From positions 89,540,587 to 89,604,586 of the forward strand of contig CM043966.1 in assembly GCA_014529385.2 (NCBI GenBank): 64,000 bases of DNA, in the 5' to 3' direction. Shown one piece after another: positions 10,633 through 19,878 of the stretch. This DNA comes from Adiantum capillus-veneris. Its lineage: Eukaryota > Streptophyta > Polypodiopsida > Polypodiales > Pteridaceae. How positions within the stretch are numbered: the stretch's first letter is position 1; each line of letters begins with the position of its first letter. Made by a program: the position numbers and the translations under genes. Below the pieces are notes generated by a model. The model did no database searches and was not told the DNA's origin. It saw only the letters and a list, made by a program, of their open reading frames with translations.

Positions 10633-12399
10633 TTAACCTGCCGTGGGCTTGGGCTTCTTGCCTTTTCTGTCCTCTTTATCCTCGGAATCAGCTGGCCTCT
10701 TCCTCTGGGGACAATCTACAGCAAAATGGCCAGGCTGCTCGCAAATAAAGCACTTGTTCTCAGCCATTAAAGCCTTCTTTTCCTCGAGCGATTTGCACGC
10801 AAAAGGCTTTCTTTTCTTTTTCTTGCCCTGTGCTTCAGACGCATCAGCTGAGTCCTTGCCTTTATCTGCCTTTTCTGACCCCTGTGATGCATCAGGAGCC
10901 GCTTTCAAAAAGGGCTTCTTTGCTGAATTTTTCTTAGGCTAGCCCCCTTTAACGTTGCCCTGGAACCCACTGTCCTCTCCCTTCAGCAAGGCAAGACCAG
11001 TGTTGGCAACTTCCATAAGCAGAGTTAGGGTGGCCACTCTGTTCTTTGTACAGTAATCCCTAAGCCCTTTTGGCAACCCGCAGCAATACTTCTCAATTTG
11101 CTCTATCAGTGGCACAAACCTGTAGGAAGTTACTGAGAGTAAAGCTTTACAGAACTTCCGATTGTATTCCTCTAAACTCCTACAAGTAGCCGCAGTGAGT
11201 TGGTGCCAATCTGTCATGACATCGCCTTCGAATTCATTTGATAGCCACGCAGATGCAAACATTTGCTTGAAGTAAACCCAAGTGGCGGGTGCCTGTCCTT
11301 GCATCAACAATGTCGTCCACCATGTACGCGCATTTGATTTCAAGAAAGAGGCAGCTTTCCTGACCTTGGATGCTGCAATAAAATTTCCCCCTGCATATGC
11401 ACTGTCAAACTGCTGGAGGAAGGTAAGAGCCTTCGTCTTATCCTCGAAGCCACTAAAGGTTTCAAACTTGACTGCTGCACCACCTTCTTTGTACGGCTTG
11501 GGCTTCTCCAATGCCCCCAAATTGTCGTAGGGAAGTGTCTGCAACATGGGCACTGTCATAGGGATCATCGGTGCTCCTTGGCCATCGACATTCTGCGTCG
11601 CGGGGACCATATATGGCTGCTGGTCGGGAAAAACAGCCATGCCAAAATTACCTTGCGGCACCCCAAACTGGCCCTGATTGCACTGAAACCTTTGCTGCAT
11701 TCCAATACTACCATACATGGGGTTTGGCATCATGCCTTGCATACCCCCAAAAACTGTTCCTGGCATGTACTGCTGGTTTCCAGGCGCATAACCAGCCATG
11801 CTCTGGAACACTGATCCACCCCCGAAATACTCAGGATGTACCGTGGGTGGTGGTAAAACCTGTTGCATAGCTTGGAGTCATGTTCCCTGTCCATTCAACA
11901 CAGCATGTGGACTCTGAAAAGTGGCGGGCTGAACCGGAAAAACCTGTGGAACCGGCGTCCTAACCACTTGTTCATGGACAGAAAGGATTTGTCTTGGATC
12001 CCCAACTCACTCTGCAACGTGCAAGTGCTCCCTGCCCTGCTGGGACACATAGGGTACTTGGGCTTGAATCTCAATAGGCTCTACTGGCTGAGTTGATTCC
12101 CTTGCCTGCTGTGACCCTGATGGAGCTTGCAGAAAATCCATAAACCTTGGGTTCTGCACCAACTGTGTGAACACATTCACAACGGCAACCAACTGTGTCC
12201 TGAACGCATCCTCATCAAGCTGCCCAGTCATATACCTTGGAACCTGTTGCCGAGAAACATTCGCATCAACAAGAGGGACAGAGAGTGGCGGTCGTGAACT
12301 CTCGCCAACCTCATGAACCATAGGAATCGGTTGTCTGCCATGTGAAGAGGAACCCTCTTCCCTATTGTCCTCCATCCTCCTGTCAGCCATAGCGTGCAA
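10633..12399 (-). pseudogene. Element C gag
   Basis: Minus-strand frame from M-H-A-M-A-D-R-R at 12399. It is interrupted by TGA near 12004-12006, a second TGA near 11886-11890 and TAG at 10936-10938, all in one frame. The two TGAs are one C-to-T change from CGA and the TAG one from CAG. The Gln/Met/Gly-rich N-terminus (11868-11560) precedes the capsid core (F-S-G-F-E-D-K-T-K-A-L-T-F-L-Q-Q-F, N-A-R-T-W-W-T-T-L-L). A basic stretch and one zinc knuckle C-F-I-C-E-Q-P-G-H-F-A-V-D-C (CX2CX4HX4C) follow near 10720-10765. It packaged element RNA in the active ancestor. Confidence 0.88.
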
Positions 12400-12480
12400 G
12401 TCTCTAACTCTTGACTCAAACTCTGTGTGTCTTCACTCAAACAGACCCTAGCTCACTCCTTAGGGAAAAAGTGATTTAAA

Positions 12481-12498
12481 TCCCGGCGATAGGAACCA
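12481..12498 (-). promoter_or_regulatory. Candidate primer-binding site of element C
   Basis: The minus strand reads TGGTTCCTATCGCCGGGA immediately inside the 5' LTR. It starts with the required TGG, but I cannot assign the tRNA. It matches neither initiator Met nor Asp well. Confidence 0.6.
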
Positions 12499-13816
12499 TG
12501 TACCGGCCTGTTCACTTAACTCGGCGGTAGTCCGTAAACCTTATCTAGCTTTCACCCAATTTATTGTCGCCCACTTAACCTGTACTTCAAGACACGGTGG
12601 GAAAGAGAGGTACAAGCTGCTAGAACGCACCTATATCCGAGACCGACACCAGATAGGCCCCTAAAACAGGCGCCCCTTTCGGTATTTCTTTATTCTTTAA
12701 GAAGGAAAAGTTACAAAAGAGTCCTGAAGGTTTCCACCTGTATCCCGCTAGGTGGCTACTGCTCCAGCAAAATTTCAGCAACACAACGGCCCCAGAACTT
12801 GCTCGGAATAAACCCCCATGCTTGGACTCACTTCCAATGAGCTAAACCCTCTGTTTTCAGCCCAAAACAGTAAATTCCTGCTCGCTATAATTTACTGTTT
12901 TTTACCTGTTTTCAGCACTCCCATTACTGTCCTCTGACAGTTAGGCACTGTTCCCAATGCTTTTGGCACTGCAATGGCTGAAAAATAGCCCGTAAACAGT
13001 CCAAAACAGCACCTAATTTGGGGCTGAATTTGCACCTGTACGGTGAGGTTATCACCCTCACCTGTGCCTGCTTTGGAGTAGCAGTTAGCTACTCACGTTC
13101 CTGTTCAAAGAGGCTCTTGCCTCAGCATAAAAGCATCATGCCACACGACTGTACATGAGGTCAATTGAAGAGCCCTCTTGTGGGGCATCACATTAGTGTG
13201 CGTAGGCGAGAGAGAGCAGTGAAATGTGCGCAAGGCATCACTCTTGCACTTCACTGTACATAAGAGGGAAAGCAGGCATTCAATAGCTCTTCACCTGTTG
13301 CAAGCCGCTTAAAAAAAAGTTTGCAAAAATCAGCCCTTTGCTAGTTCTCTCTTGGAAAGTGTGCCAAAATGTGCCACTTGGCACTCATGTGTGCAATTTC
13401 CCGTTCCAGCCTTCAGGTCTAAAAAGATCTTAAACGGCGCGTCAGTTGACTTAGCGGCAGAGCAATGAAATGTTCCCCTCGACGTTCCGGAGCTAATGAC
13501 GCGAAGACCTTTCATGGTCCAAAAATAGCAGTTCTCTAAATTTTAGGAGATGCTACCATTAGACTCCCACTGGTCATCTTACCATCTTTCACCATTGGGA
13601 CCACATCCAAAAATGCAATGTAGCCCAGTTATCGGGTGATTTTCTACTAGCAACCCCACCTTAGCTAGCCTTAGCAATTCTGGCAAGTCTGTCCATCTGT
13701 TTCACACTATGCAACTCTCGGGCCTTTAGATTTCCAGAGGGGTGCTTCTAAAAACAAGTCAAATAAAGTTTCCCCCGAAAGAAAATCAACAAATAAAGCT
13801 ACACAGACTCGTGACA
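12499..13816 (-). repeat. 5' LTR of element C (1318 bp)
   Basis: A copy of 5769-7102, with the plus-strand reading TGTACCGGCC to CTCGTGACA. Followed on the minus strand by the PBS and preceded by the ACAAC duplication. Confidence 0.93.
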
Positions 13817-13821
13817 ACAAC
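13817..13821. repeat. Target site duplication of element C, right copy
   Basis: ACAAC, matching 5764-5768. Confidence 0.92.
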
Positions 13822-14141
13822 ACTGGAGAGCAATATGGTGAAGTACTAGGCTGGACAAGACCCTTTTCCAAGAGGTCTTTCACTTGGTTCACAATCTCTT
13901 CATTCTGTGCTCGGCTCACACGATAAGGTGGCCGGTTCGGTGGTGTGCTTCCAGGTATCAGATCAATGGTATGATCTTCAGGACGAGCAGGTGGTAACTC
14001 TCCTGGTAGGCCCTCTGAGAAGCAATCGGCGTGAGAGTGGAGAAAATCTTGGCGTCCTTTATCAAGTTTAGACATATTAGTCCTATCCTTATCGCTCAAT
14101 TCTCTCATAAAGATCGAGTGAATAAACAGACTGGATTTCAT
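13822..14141 (-). pseudogene. Element B protease-RT linker and RT N-terminus, right of the C insertion
   Basis: The minus-strand frame reads through L-P-P-A-R-P-E-D-H-T-I-D-L, P-P-N-R-P-P-Y-R-V and Q-P-S-T-S-P-Y-C-S-P-V-L-L, and then enters the LTR of element C. The next residues of the RT motif continue at 5768. This is the right half of the RT broken by C, with the duplication ACAAC on both sides. Confidence 0.88.
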
Positions 14142-14530
14142 TAATTTTGAAATGGCCGAAGCCGATACAATAGGGACAGACTCGCCTTCAGTTTAATATC
14201 AAGTACAATTGTTCTGCCCTTTTCTATAGTCAAAGTCGCTTTTCTCGCCCGATAATCGACCACGGCGTTGTTCTTGTGGTACCAGGGAATCCCTAAGAGA
14301 ACATCACAACCCTCCAAAGGCATTATGAAAAAGTCCTCATGCCCCAAATACCCCTGACAATGCAACCAAAGTTTGCCAATGAGAGGTGTAATGGCTACGT
14401 CCCTGACGGGTGCCGCTAGAACTGCCTCCGCAAGTGGTCCCATCCGATCGAGAGTAATCTCGAGCCGCGCCGCCAATTCCGGTGAAATGAAGTGGCCTTG
14501 GCTCCTCCATCAAAGAAAATCAGGGCCTCT
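14141..14530 (-). pseudogene. Element B aspartic protease
   Basis: Retropepsin-like domain. The catalytic region reads L-I-F-F-D-G-G-A-K-A, that is D-G-G rather than D-S-G or D-T-G, then a frameshift moves into the 14141-14476 frame. That frame carries A-A-R-L-E-I-T-L-D, the beta-rich middle and I-M-P-L-E-G-C-D-V-L-L-G-I-P-W. Element C has D-P-G at the same place, so the family may normally lack the Ser/Thr. The domain ends where A also ends, at the I-K-L-K motif. Confidence 0.75.
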
Positions 14531-15955
14531 TGATCTTTCACTTTGCCCCAAGGTCGGCAAAGTTCTGTACTCTCATCCATGGGGTCGGGATCGGTACCCA
14601 CACAATCTGGAACCAGTCCTGTTTTCATCTTGCCTTTTCGTCCACGTTCCTCAGCTACTCTCGAACTCTCAGGCCTGTCGTCATCCTTATCATTCTGTTC
14701 TTTCTGTGCCTTTTTAGGGAACTTCGCGGAGATGTGTCCATGTTCCCAGCATCCAAAGCACTTCCCCTCCTCTGTAGGTAGACCCAAGGTGAACCGCTCA
14801 ATCTGTTCTCTGAATGAGATCTTCTTGAATGAAGAGGCGGGTAGAAAAGAGCTCCGGAATCTTTCACAGTAAGCATTGATTGTATCTTTCTTGGTCATCC
14901 GAAGATGGTTCCAAGCAGCTCGTATATCTCGTTCATATTCTTGCATCAACCAAGAAGAAATAAAAAGCTTCTTAAATTTCAGCCATTGGCGCAGTCTTGT
15001 TTAAAAGAAGCGTGAACCACCAAGTACGAGTATTCCCCTTAAAGTAAGAGGCAGCTCTCCGAATCTTGGAGTGCTCTGAATAACGTCCTCCCGCGAAAGC
15101 GATGTCAAACTGCTGTATAAAAGACAAAGCCTTCGAAGCATCTGAGTATCCTGGAAAGGTATCAAACTTGATCAAGTGGCCACCTTCCTTAAACTCTCGG
15201 ACTTTCTTGCTTTTATCTTCGAGAAAGTCATATTGGTTGGCTTTGTAAAAATTCTTCTTGTTTGCATAAAAGTTTCCGTCATCGGAATCTGAGCTGTCTG
15301 TAGACAACTCCTCAATAGAACTGTCAGTCTCTGAGCGAGATTTTGCCTTCTTTGCCTTTTTCTTGCCCTTTCCGAAGCTTTGTTTCTTGCTTCGCTTTTT
15401 ACCTTTTCTATCTTCTTCACTCGAATCTGAAGAGCTAGAAGAACTATCAGAAGAAGAAGAAGAAGAACTGGGTACTCCTTCAAATCGAACACGCTTCTTC
15501 TGTTTCTTTGCCTTGTCAAAAGTTGACTGACGACCCAAATATCCCAGGAAGTCAGTGCTTTTCTTCTGCTTTGTGCCGTGCTTTTTGGCTTTCTTTTGCG
15601 CGTCAAAATACTGAGCAATCCGTGCATCAACCACCTCTTGTAATTCCTTCTCTGAATACTATTTGTGATCAGAAGGTTTCTTGAGAGCGGGTTTCAGGGG
15701 TGGTGTAGTGGTTTTCTACCACTGCGCATGCACTTCCTGAAAAGAAATCTCGCTCATATATTTTGCGAATTTTGGATCCTTCGCAAAACTGAGCATCATC
15801 TTTGTTGCATCGCCGATCAATTGACGACGCTTCATCTCTCTTTGCTCCGCCTGAGTAGGCCGAAGCGGGCCATACTCTCTGCCGGAATCTTCATTGTGAT
15901 CCCTGCCCACATCTCCAGATGCAGAGGGAGTCGATTGATCCTTGCGTGAAGCCAT
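14531..15955 (-). pseudogene. Element B gag (capsid and nucleocapsid)
   Basis: The likely start is the ATG at 15955 (M-A-S-R-K-D-Q), just after the PBS and leader. The frame runs to 15716, where TAG interrupts it. A second TAG follows at about 15659, then the same frame continues at 15634-14972. Both TAGs are one C-to-T change from CAG. A Ser/Asp and Lys-rich linker (about 15300-15560) precedes the capsid core (F-I-Q-Q-F-D-I-A-F-A-G-G, K-G-N-T-R-T-W-W). A frameshift near 15000 leads to the nucleocapsid frame 14949-14416. Its zinc knuckle reads C-F-G-C-W-E-H-G-H-I-S-A-K-F, with Phe replacing the final Cys. Confidence 0.82.
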
Positions 15956-16013
15956 AGGTGCCGCGGAAAAAAAATTTGGGGATCGGATTTCCCGTAGAAG
16001 AGAAATCGGCCGT

Positions 16014-16025
16014 TCTCTGATACCA
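16014..16025 (-). promoter_or_regulatory. Primer-binding site of element B (initiator Met tRNA type)
   Basis: The minus strand reads TGGTATCAGAGA one base inside the 5' LTR. The plant initiator-tRNA PBS is TGGTATCAGAGC, so 11 of 12 match. Confidence 0.88.
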
Positions 16026-16026
16026 C

Positions 16027-16659
16027 TGTAACAAACTTGGACACTCCAAGTCAAGAATCAATCGCGACACCAAAATAACCACTTCAAAATAATTCACAGA
16101 TCACAATAGGTTTGCACTGGCCCGGCGGAGTTCCGTGCATAGAGATATTGGCCCCAAAGACTAGCGCCCCTTTCGGTATTTCTTTATGTATTAATCAATG
16201 TCAAAGTATAAAGAGCGGTTAGGGTTTCACTCTCAGACTCTGCGTCCAGATGCTCTGAGAAGTGAGCGCTAAACCGTGAATATATAGATTACAAGGGATG
16301 CCCAAAAGAAAAGCCCCAAAAACTTAAAATCCAAAAGCAGTTTCTCTCTCTCTCTCAATGAGAGCAAAAATAAAGCAAGTTCTCTCTTTCTCTCTCTCTC
16401 TCTCAAAGCGTAACCAAAAGAAAGCAACAATAGCATCGCTGGCTACTTTTTCCCACCTCCGCAATTTTCGAAAACTGCTGCCACGTGGTATGGCTGCCTG
16501 ATTTTAGGGTTTCTAGCCATTTTGGTTTCAGCCAGCAGTTAGGGTTAGGGTTTTTCAAAAATTAGGGTTTCTGGCAAAAATGAAGCTTTGCAGGATCTTA
16601 GGGTTTCTGGCAGAAATTAGGGTTTCCGCTGTCGGTAGCCACGTCATCACTTTGTGACA
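16027..16659 (-). repeat. 5' LTR of element B (633 bp)
   Basis: Read on the minus strand it starts TGTCACAAAGTG and ends GTTTGTTACA, and is followed by the PBS. It carries the same cluster of telobox-like motifs as A's LTR (plus strand TTAGGGTTT near 16503-16625) and a (TC)n tract near 16340-16405. The duplication GTCTA abuts it at 16660. Confidence 0.92.
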
Positions 16660-16664
16660 GTCTA
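16660..16664. repeat. Target site duplication of element B, right copy
   Basis: GTCTA, matching 2982-2986; the sequence to its right is A's 3' tail. Confidence 0.9.
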
Positions 16665-17250
16665 CTCCAAGCGGAACCGAGAACTCAGCTTGGCCGGAGA
16701 TCTGGTGCAGTGGGATGCACGAGAGGAGAGTCGCTCAGCTCCTTTGTCAACAGATGCCTTGATTTAGATACTAGAGTCACTGATTGTCTCTTTAAGCTTC
16801 AGGGATACTGAAAGCTGACAGTATTCTGCTGTAGGACTTTAATGAAATGGAATTCCTGATTATGATGCTGATTTGTTCTTGACTTCTCTTAAGTGCAGGA
16901 ACTGATACACGAAATGACTGCAGCATTTTGGTCTGATTGATCTCGAATAGACATGGTTGCAATAGGGGTTAGTCAATCGGACATCGATGAGGTCCCGATT
17001 GGACCTAGATGCGATTGCTAGCTACATTGCCGATAAATCATGCTCTAAGATTCAAATGAATGTTGAATGTCATGTGATGTCCTGTGATGTCTGGTGATGT
17101 CCTGTGATGTCGTGTGATGTGACTGTCGATTTGGTACATGTGCTAGATGTGTGTTCCTAGTACATAGGTACTAACAGTCAGTGTCTGCTAAGACGGTTTA
17201 TGACTTTTGTCGGTTTTACAGGCGTAATCGCGGTCGATTACAATGCTTTC
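16665..17250 (+). other. 3' untranslated tail of element A
   Basis: This stretch lies between the right target duplication of B and A's polypurine tract, so it is the 3' non-coding part of A. It carries no ORF of note. A short tandem run of TGATGTCCTG-like units sits at about 17075-17120. A diverged relative of its first ~200 bases appears at 17880-18060, and a relative of its last ~50 bases at about 21310-21345. Confidence 0.7.
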
Positions 17251-17262
17251 AAAAGGGGGGTA
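17251..17262 (+). promoter_or_regulatory. Polypurine tract of element A
   Basis: AAAAGGGGGGTA lies immediately before the TGTCACAA start of the 3' LTR, the expected place for the plus-strand primer of reverse transcription. Confidence 0.85.
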
Positions 17263-17870
17263 TGTCACAAAGTGATGACGTGGCTACCGACAGCAAAAAC
17301 CCTAATTTTTGCCAAAAACCCTAATTTCTGGAAACCCTAACCCTAACTGCTGGCTGAAAAACCCTAAAAGCTAGCGCCAGTGCCATGTGGCAGCAGGTAC
17401 GGAATCCCGAAAATTGCGGAGGCTGAAAAAAAGCAGCTAGCGACGTTATTTGGGCAGCTTTTTGGCTACGCAAGGGAATTGGAGGGAGAGAGAGAGAGAG
17501 ATTTGATCTGCTTTATTTTTTTTGGTTCTCTCTTGAGAGAGAGAGAGAGAGATTGCTTTTGAACTGGAAGCTTTTTGGGGCTCTGCTTTTGGGCATCCCT
17601 TGTAATCTTTTTATACGCGGTGAGGGCCTCACTTCTCAGAGCATCTGGACGCAGAGTCTGAGAGTGAAACCCTAACCGCTCTTTGTACTTTGACATTGAT
17701 TTAATACATAAAGAAATACAGAAAGGGGCGCCAGTCTTTGGGGCCAATATCTCTAGGCACAGAACTCCGCTGGGCCAGTGCAAATCTATTGTGATCTGTG
17801 AATTGTTTTGAAGTGGTTATTTGGTGCTGTCGCGATTGATTCTTGACTTGGAGTGTCCAAGTCTGTTTCA
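17263..17870 (+). repeat. 3' LTR of element A (608 bp)
   Basis: The LTR starts TGTCACAAAG and ends CTGTTTCA, and is the reverse complement of the B LTR at 16027-16659. It follows a polypurine tract directly. The first 110 bases hold several AAACCCTA (telobox) motifs. A (GA)n tract lies near 17487-17555. A block at about 17709-17732 is shared with the otherwise different LTRs of element C. A's 5' LTR is outside the window, so its own target duplication cannot be tested. Confidence 0.9.
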
Positions 17871-18474
17871 TCCGACTATTCCAAAAGTGCACGTTGAATT
17901 GGCGGGTTAAATCTAGTGTCGCGCATGCATCACGAGAGTAGAGCTACTCCACTCCTTTGTCATAAATCGCCCATAAGAGAATAGAGCCAACCAATTTCTC
18001 TCTGAGACTTTGGGGATGCTGACAAGCTAATACTACTCTGCTAAGTGACTTTATGATATGTCTATATAGTTGACCATAATTTTGCGTTGTGGTTTTGGGG
18101 GTGCTGACAGGCTAATACTACTCTGCTAAGTGACTTTATGATATGTCCAACCAATTTCTCTCTGAGACTTTGGGGATGCTGACAAGCTAATACTACTCTG
18201 CTAAGTGACTTTATGATATGTCTATATAGTTGACCATAATTTTGCGTTGTGGTTTTGGGGGTGCTGACAGGCTAATACTACTCTGCTAAGTGACTTTATG
18301 ATATGTCCATAAAAGTTGACCATAATTTTTGGGGTTGTGGTTAGGAATTCCTTAATAACTCAATAATTCATGTCCTCTTACAAATGTTGTTTTGTTCGAG
18401 TATGTGTGGAAGATGGAATGCCTGCAAGATTTAGTCTTGATGATGTGAATCATGAGTGATGAGATATAGTGCAC
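17871..18474 (+). other. Relict E: diverged copy of an A-like 3' tail
   Basis: No ORF of note. About 200 bases at 17900-18060 align loosely with A's 3' untranslated tail at 16680-16860, sharing CTCCTTTGTCA and a GGAT-CTGACA-TACTCTGCT series. I infer an older, related element into which A and D inserted. The similarity is by eye and weak in places. Confidence 0.4.
17987..18306. repeat. Tandem duplication, two 160-bp units
   Basis: 17987-18146 is repeated almost exactly at 18147-18306. Each unit contains two diverged half-units that share GCTAATACTACTCTGCTAAG, so there is a sub-period of about 80-90 bases. Confidence 0.9.
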
Positions 18475-19622
18475 TGTTAGGTGCAGCGGAATGAATGTTT
18501 GCGCTTTGCTCAAGATGAGTGCTCCGAACTGTGCTTAAGGTTCCTTTTGTTCTTATGGAAGGGAGAGCCTTCCGTTCTAAATGAGAAAGTGTTATGATCA
18601 TAACAAAGTGAATGGACAATGTGCGTGCAAGTGTATGAGACTGAGAGATAGAAAGAGAAGAGAAATACGACACCAGAGACGTTGTAAAACCCTCCTCCGA
18701 AGGCCCCACTCTCGTCGGCGAGAGTGGTCTACTTATGATAGCACAATCTCGTACAAATGGAATGCATGTGACTGATGCAAGTCTAGGCTATGTCGATGAC
18801 GACGACGGTGATGGCGAGACCGACCTAAGGGCTGAAATCTGCAATCTTTTATCTGCTGTCCAAAAACGCTATGGGCTGAAATTTACTGCGGGTCCAAAAA
18901 TGCTGATTTTTGGGGCTGTTTTTGTGGGTCCTTGTCGCTGAAATTCTGCAGGTTTAGGGCTGAAAACAGAGGTTCTTAAGGCTGAAATCTGATGGTCTTT
19001 TCGGACTGAATCTGCTACTCTTCAAGGGCTGAATCTGCAACTATTTCATTGCTGAAAATCGCTGCATGCTGAATCTGCAAAGGCTGAATTGGGGACCAAA
19101 AACGCTAGAGGCTGAAGTTCCCAAAAACGCTAGGCTAAGGTTTTCTGTTGGCGAGGATGCTAATGCAAAAACGCTATCTGCTGGGATCTTCTGGCGATGG
19201 TGTCTAGATGCAAAAACACCAGGCTTATGCTCTGCAAAAACGCTAGGCTTGAGAGGATCTTGCGGGGGGAATCTTGCTTCTTGCTTGGAGGGAGGTCCAC
19301 CAAGGGATCTTGTTAAGAAGTTGCCTGCTGAGCTTGGCTCATGTTGCCTCTTTTGCCAAATAGTGCTAGCTCTAGTTTGCTTATATACAAACTTAGCAAA
19401 ATTGTCCTACCTACTTTCCAACAAAAGTCACTTAAAATAATAAGTGAAAAATGTCAAAAATAGGTAAAATAGGCTAAATGCACTGGAAAATTCCCTGAAG
19501 GATTCTGATGGATTCTGATGGGAATGCTTATGATCATGTTGTGTGCAACCAGAGGATATGCATCTACACTAAGTGACTGGGCATGCACGATCTACGAATA
19601 GACTCACAAAAGTGCCAGATCA
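18475..19622 (-). repeat. 3' LTR of element D (1148 bp)
   Basis: A near-identical copy of 19879-21018. It contains at least five AAAAACGCTA-like words and repeated GGCTGAAATCTGC words, so it is internally repetitive. Small ORFs inside it are not convincing. Confidence 0.9.
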
Positions 19623-19878
19623 CTTTTTCTCACCTCACGTCGATTGGCTGGCCGCTAAGTGCACGGTCCGCTCTCAATGAGTGAAAAGAGACACAAGGAG
19701 AGGCTGGACAAGCCCTTCTTTCTTGGGATTCCTGTCGCTCTTCAAAAACACGATTAGGAATCGACACGCCCAAGCGAACTTTGGTTCGTGCGACCTCAAC
19801 AAGCAAAAAAAAAATTCTTGTAATTCTTGTGGTTCTTTCCTTGAGTGACACAGAACACTGCCAAAGCTCTGATACCAA
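19623..19878 (-). other. Interior of element D with PBS and polypurine tract
   Basis: It contains the PBS TGGTATCAGAGC (minus strand, 19866-19877) and a purine tract at about 19622-19634. The rest, with an A/T-run near 19802-19813, has no recognisable protein. Confidence 0.85.

Larger units (their letters stand above)
5769..13816 (-). mobile_element. Ty3/Gypsy chromovirus element C, nested in B
   Basis: A complete but decayed minus-strand element of 8048 bp. LTRs lie at 5769-7102 and 12499-13816, the polypurine tract borders the left LTR and a TGG-starting PBS borders the right one. Gag, protease, RT, RNase H, integrase and chromodomain follow in order. It is flanked by ACAAC on both sides (5764-5768, 13817-13821), and removing it rejoins the RT of element B at the L-L-V-L-K-K motif. 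The first ~240 bases of the LTRs differ by about seven or eight substitutions by eye. It is a different family from A and B, with unrelated LTRs apart from one short shared block. Confidence 0.94.
2987..16659 (-). mobile_element. Ty3/Gypsy chromovirus-type element B, nested in A and itself split by C
   Basis: A minus-strand element of the same family as A. Boundaries are TGTAACAGAC at 2987 and TTTGTGACA at 16659, flanked by the exact 5-bp duplication GTCTA (2982-2986 and 16660-16664). From right to left it holds the 5' LTR, an initiator-Met-type PBS, gag, protease, RT, RNase H, integrase and a truncated 3' LTR. Element C (5769-13816) interrupts RT. Without C it would be about 5.6 kb. The first ~270 bases of its two LTRs differ by about nine substitutions and a small indel by eye, so the insertion is not recent. 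Frameshifts and stops make it non-autonomous. Confidence 0.93.
1..17870 (+). mobile_element. Ty3/Gypsy chromovirus-type element A, 5' end outside window, split by B
   Basis: The plus-strand pol remnant at 1-2986 and the tail plus 3' LTR at 16660-17870 are two halves of one element. They become contiguous when element B (2987-16659) and one copy of its 5-bp target duplication GTCTA are removed. Pol order is protease C-terminus, RT, RNase H, integrase and the start of a chromodomain, then untranslated tail, polypurine tract and LTR. The window begins inside the protease, so the 5' LTR and gag are not visible. A is of the same family as B: the integrase readings of the two are almost identical. 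The copy is dead: it has frameshifts, an internal deletion near 290-310 and a substituted RT active site. Confidence 0.9.

Noticed and set aside
17295-17370. Interstitial telomere repeat
   Set aside because: The AAACCCTA words are separated by other sequence and recur in both LTRs of the family, so they are LTR motifs.
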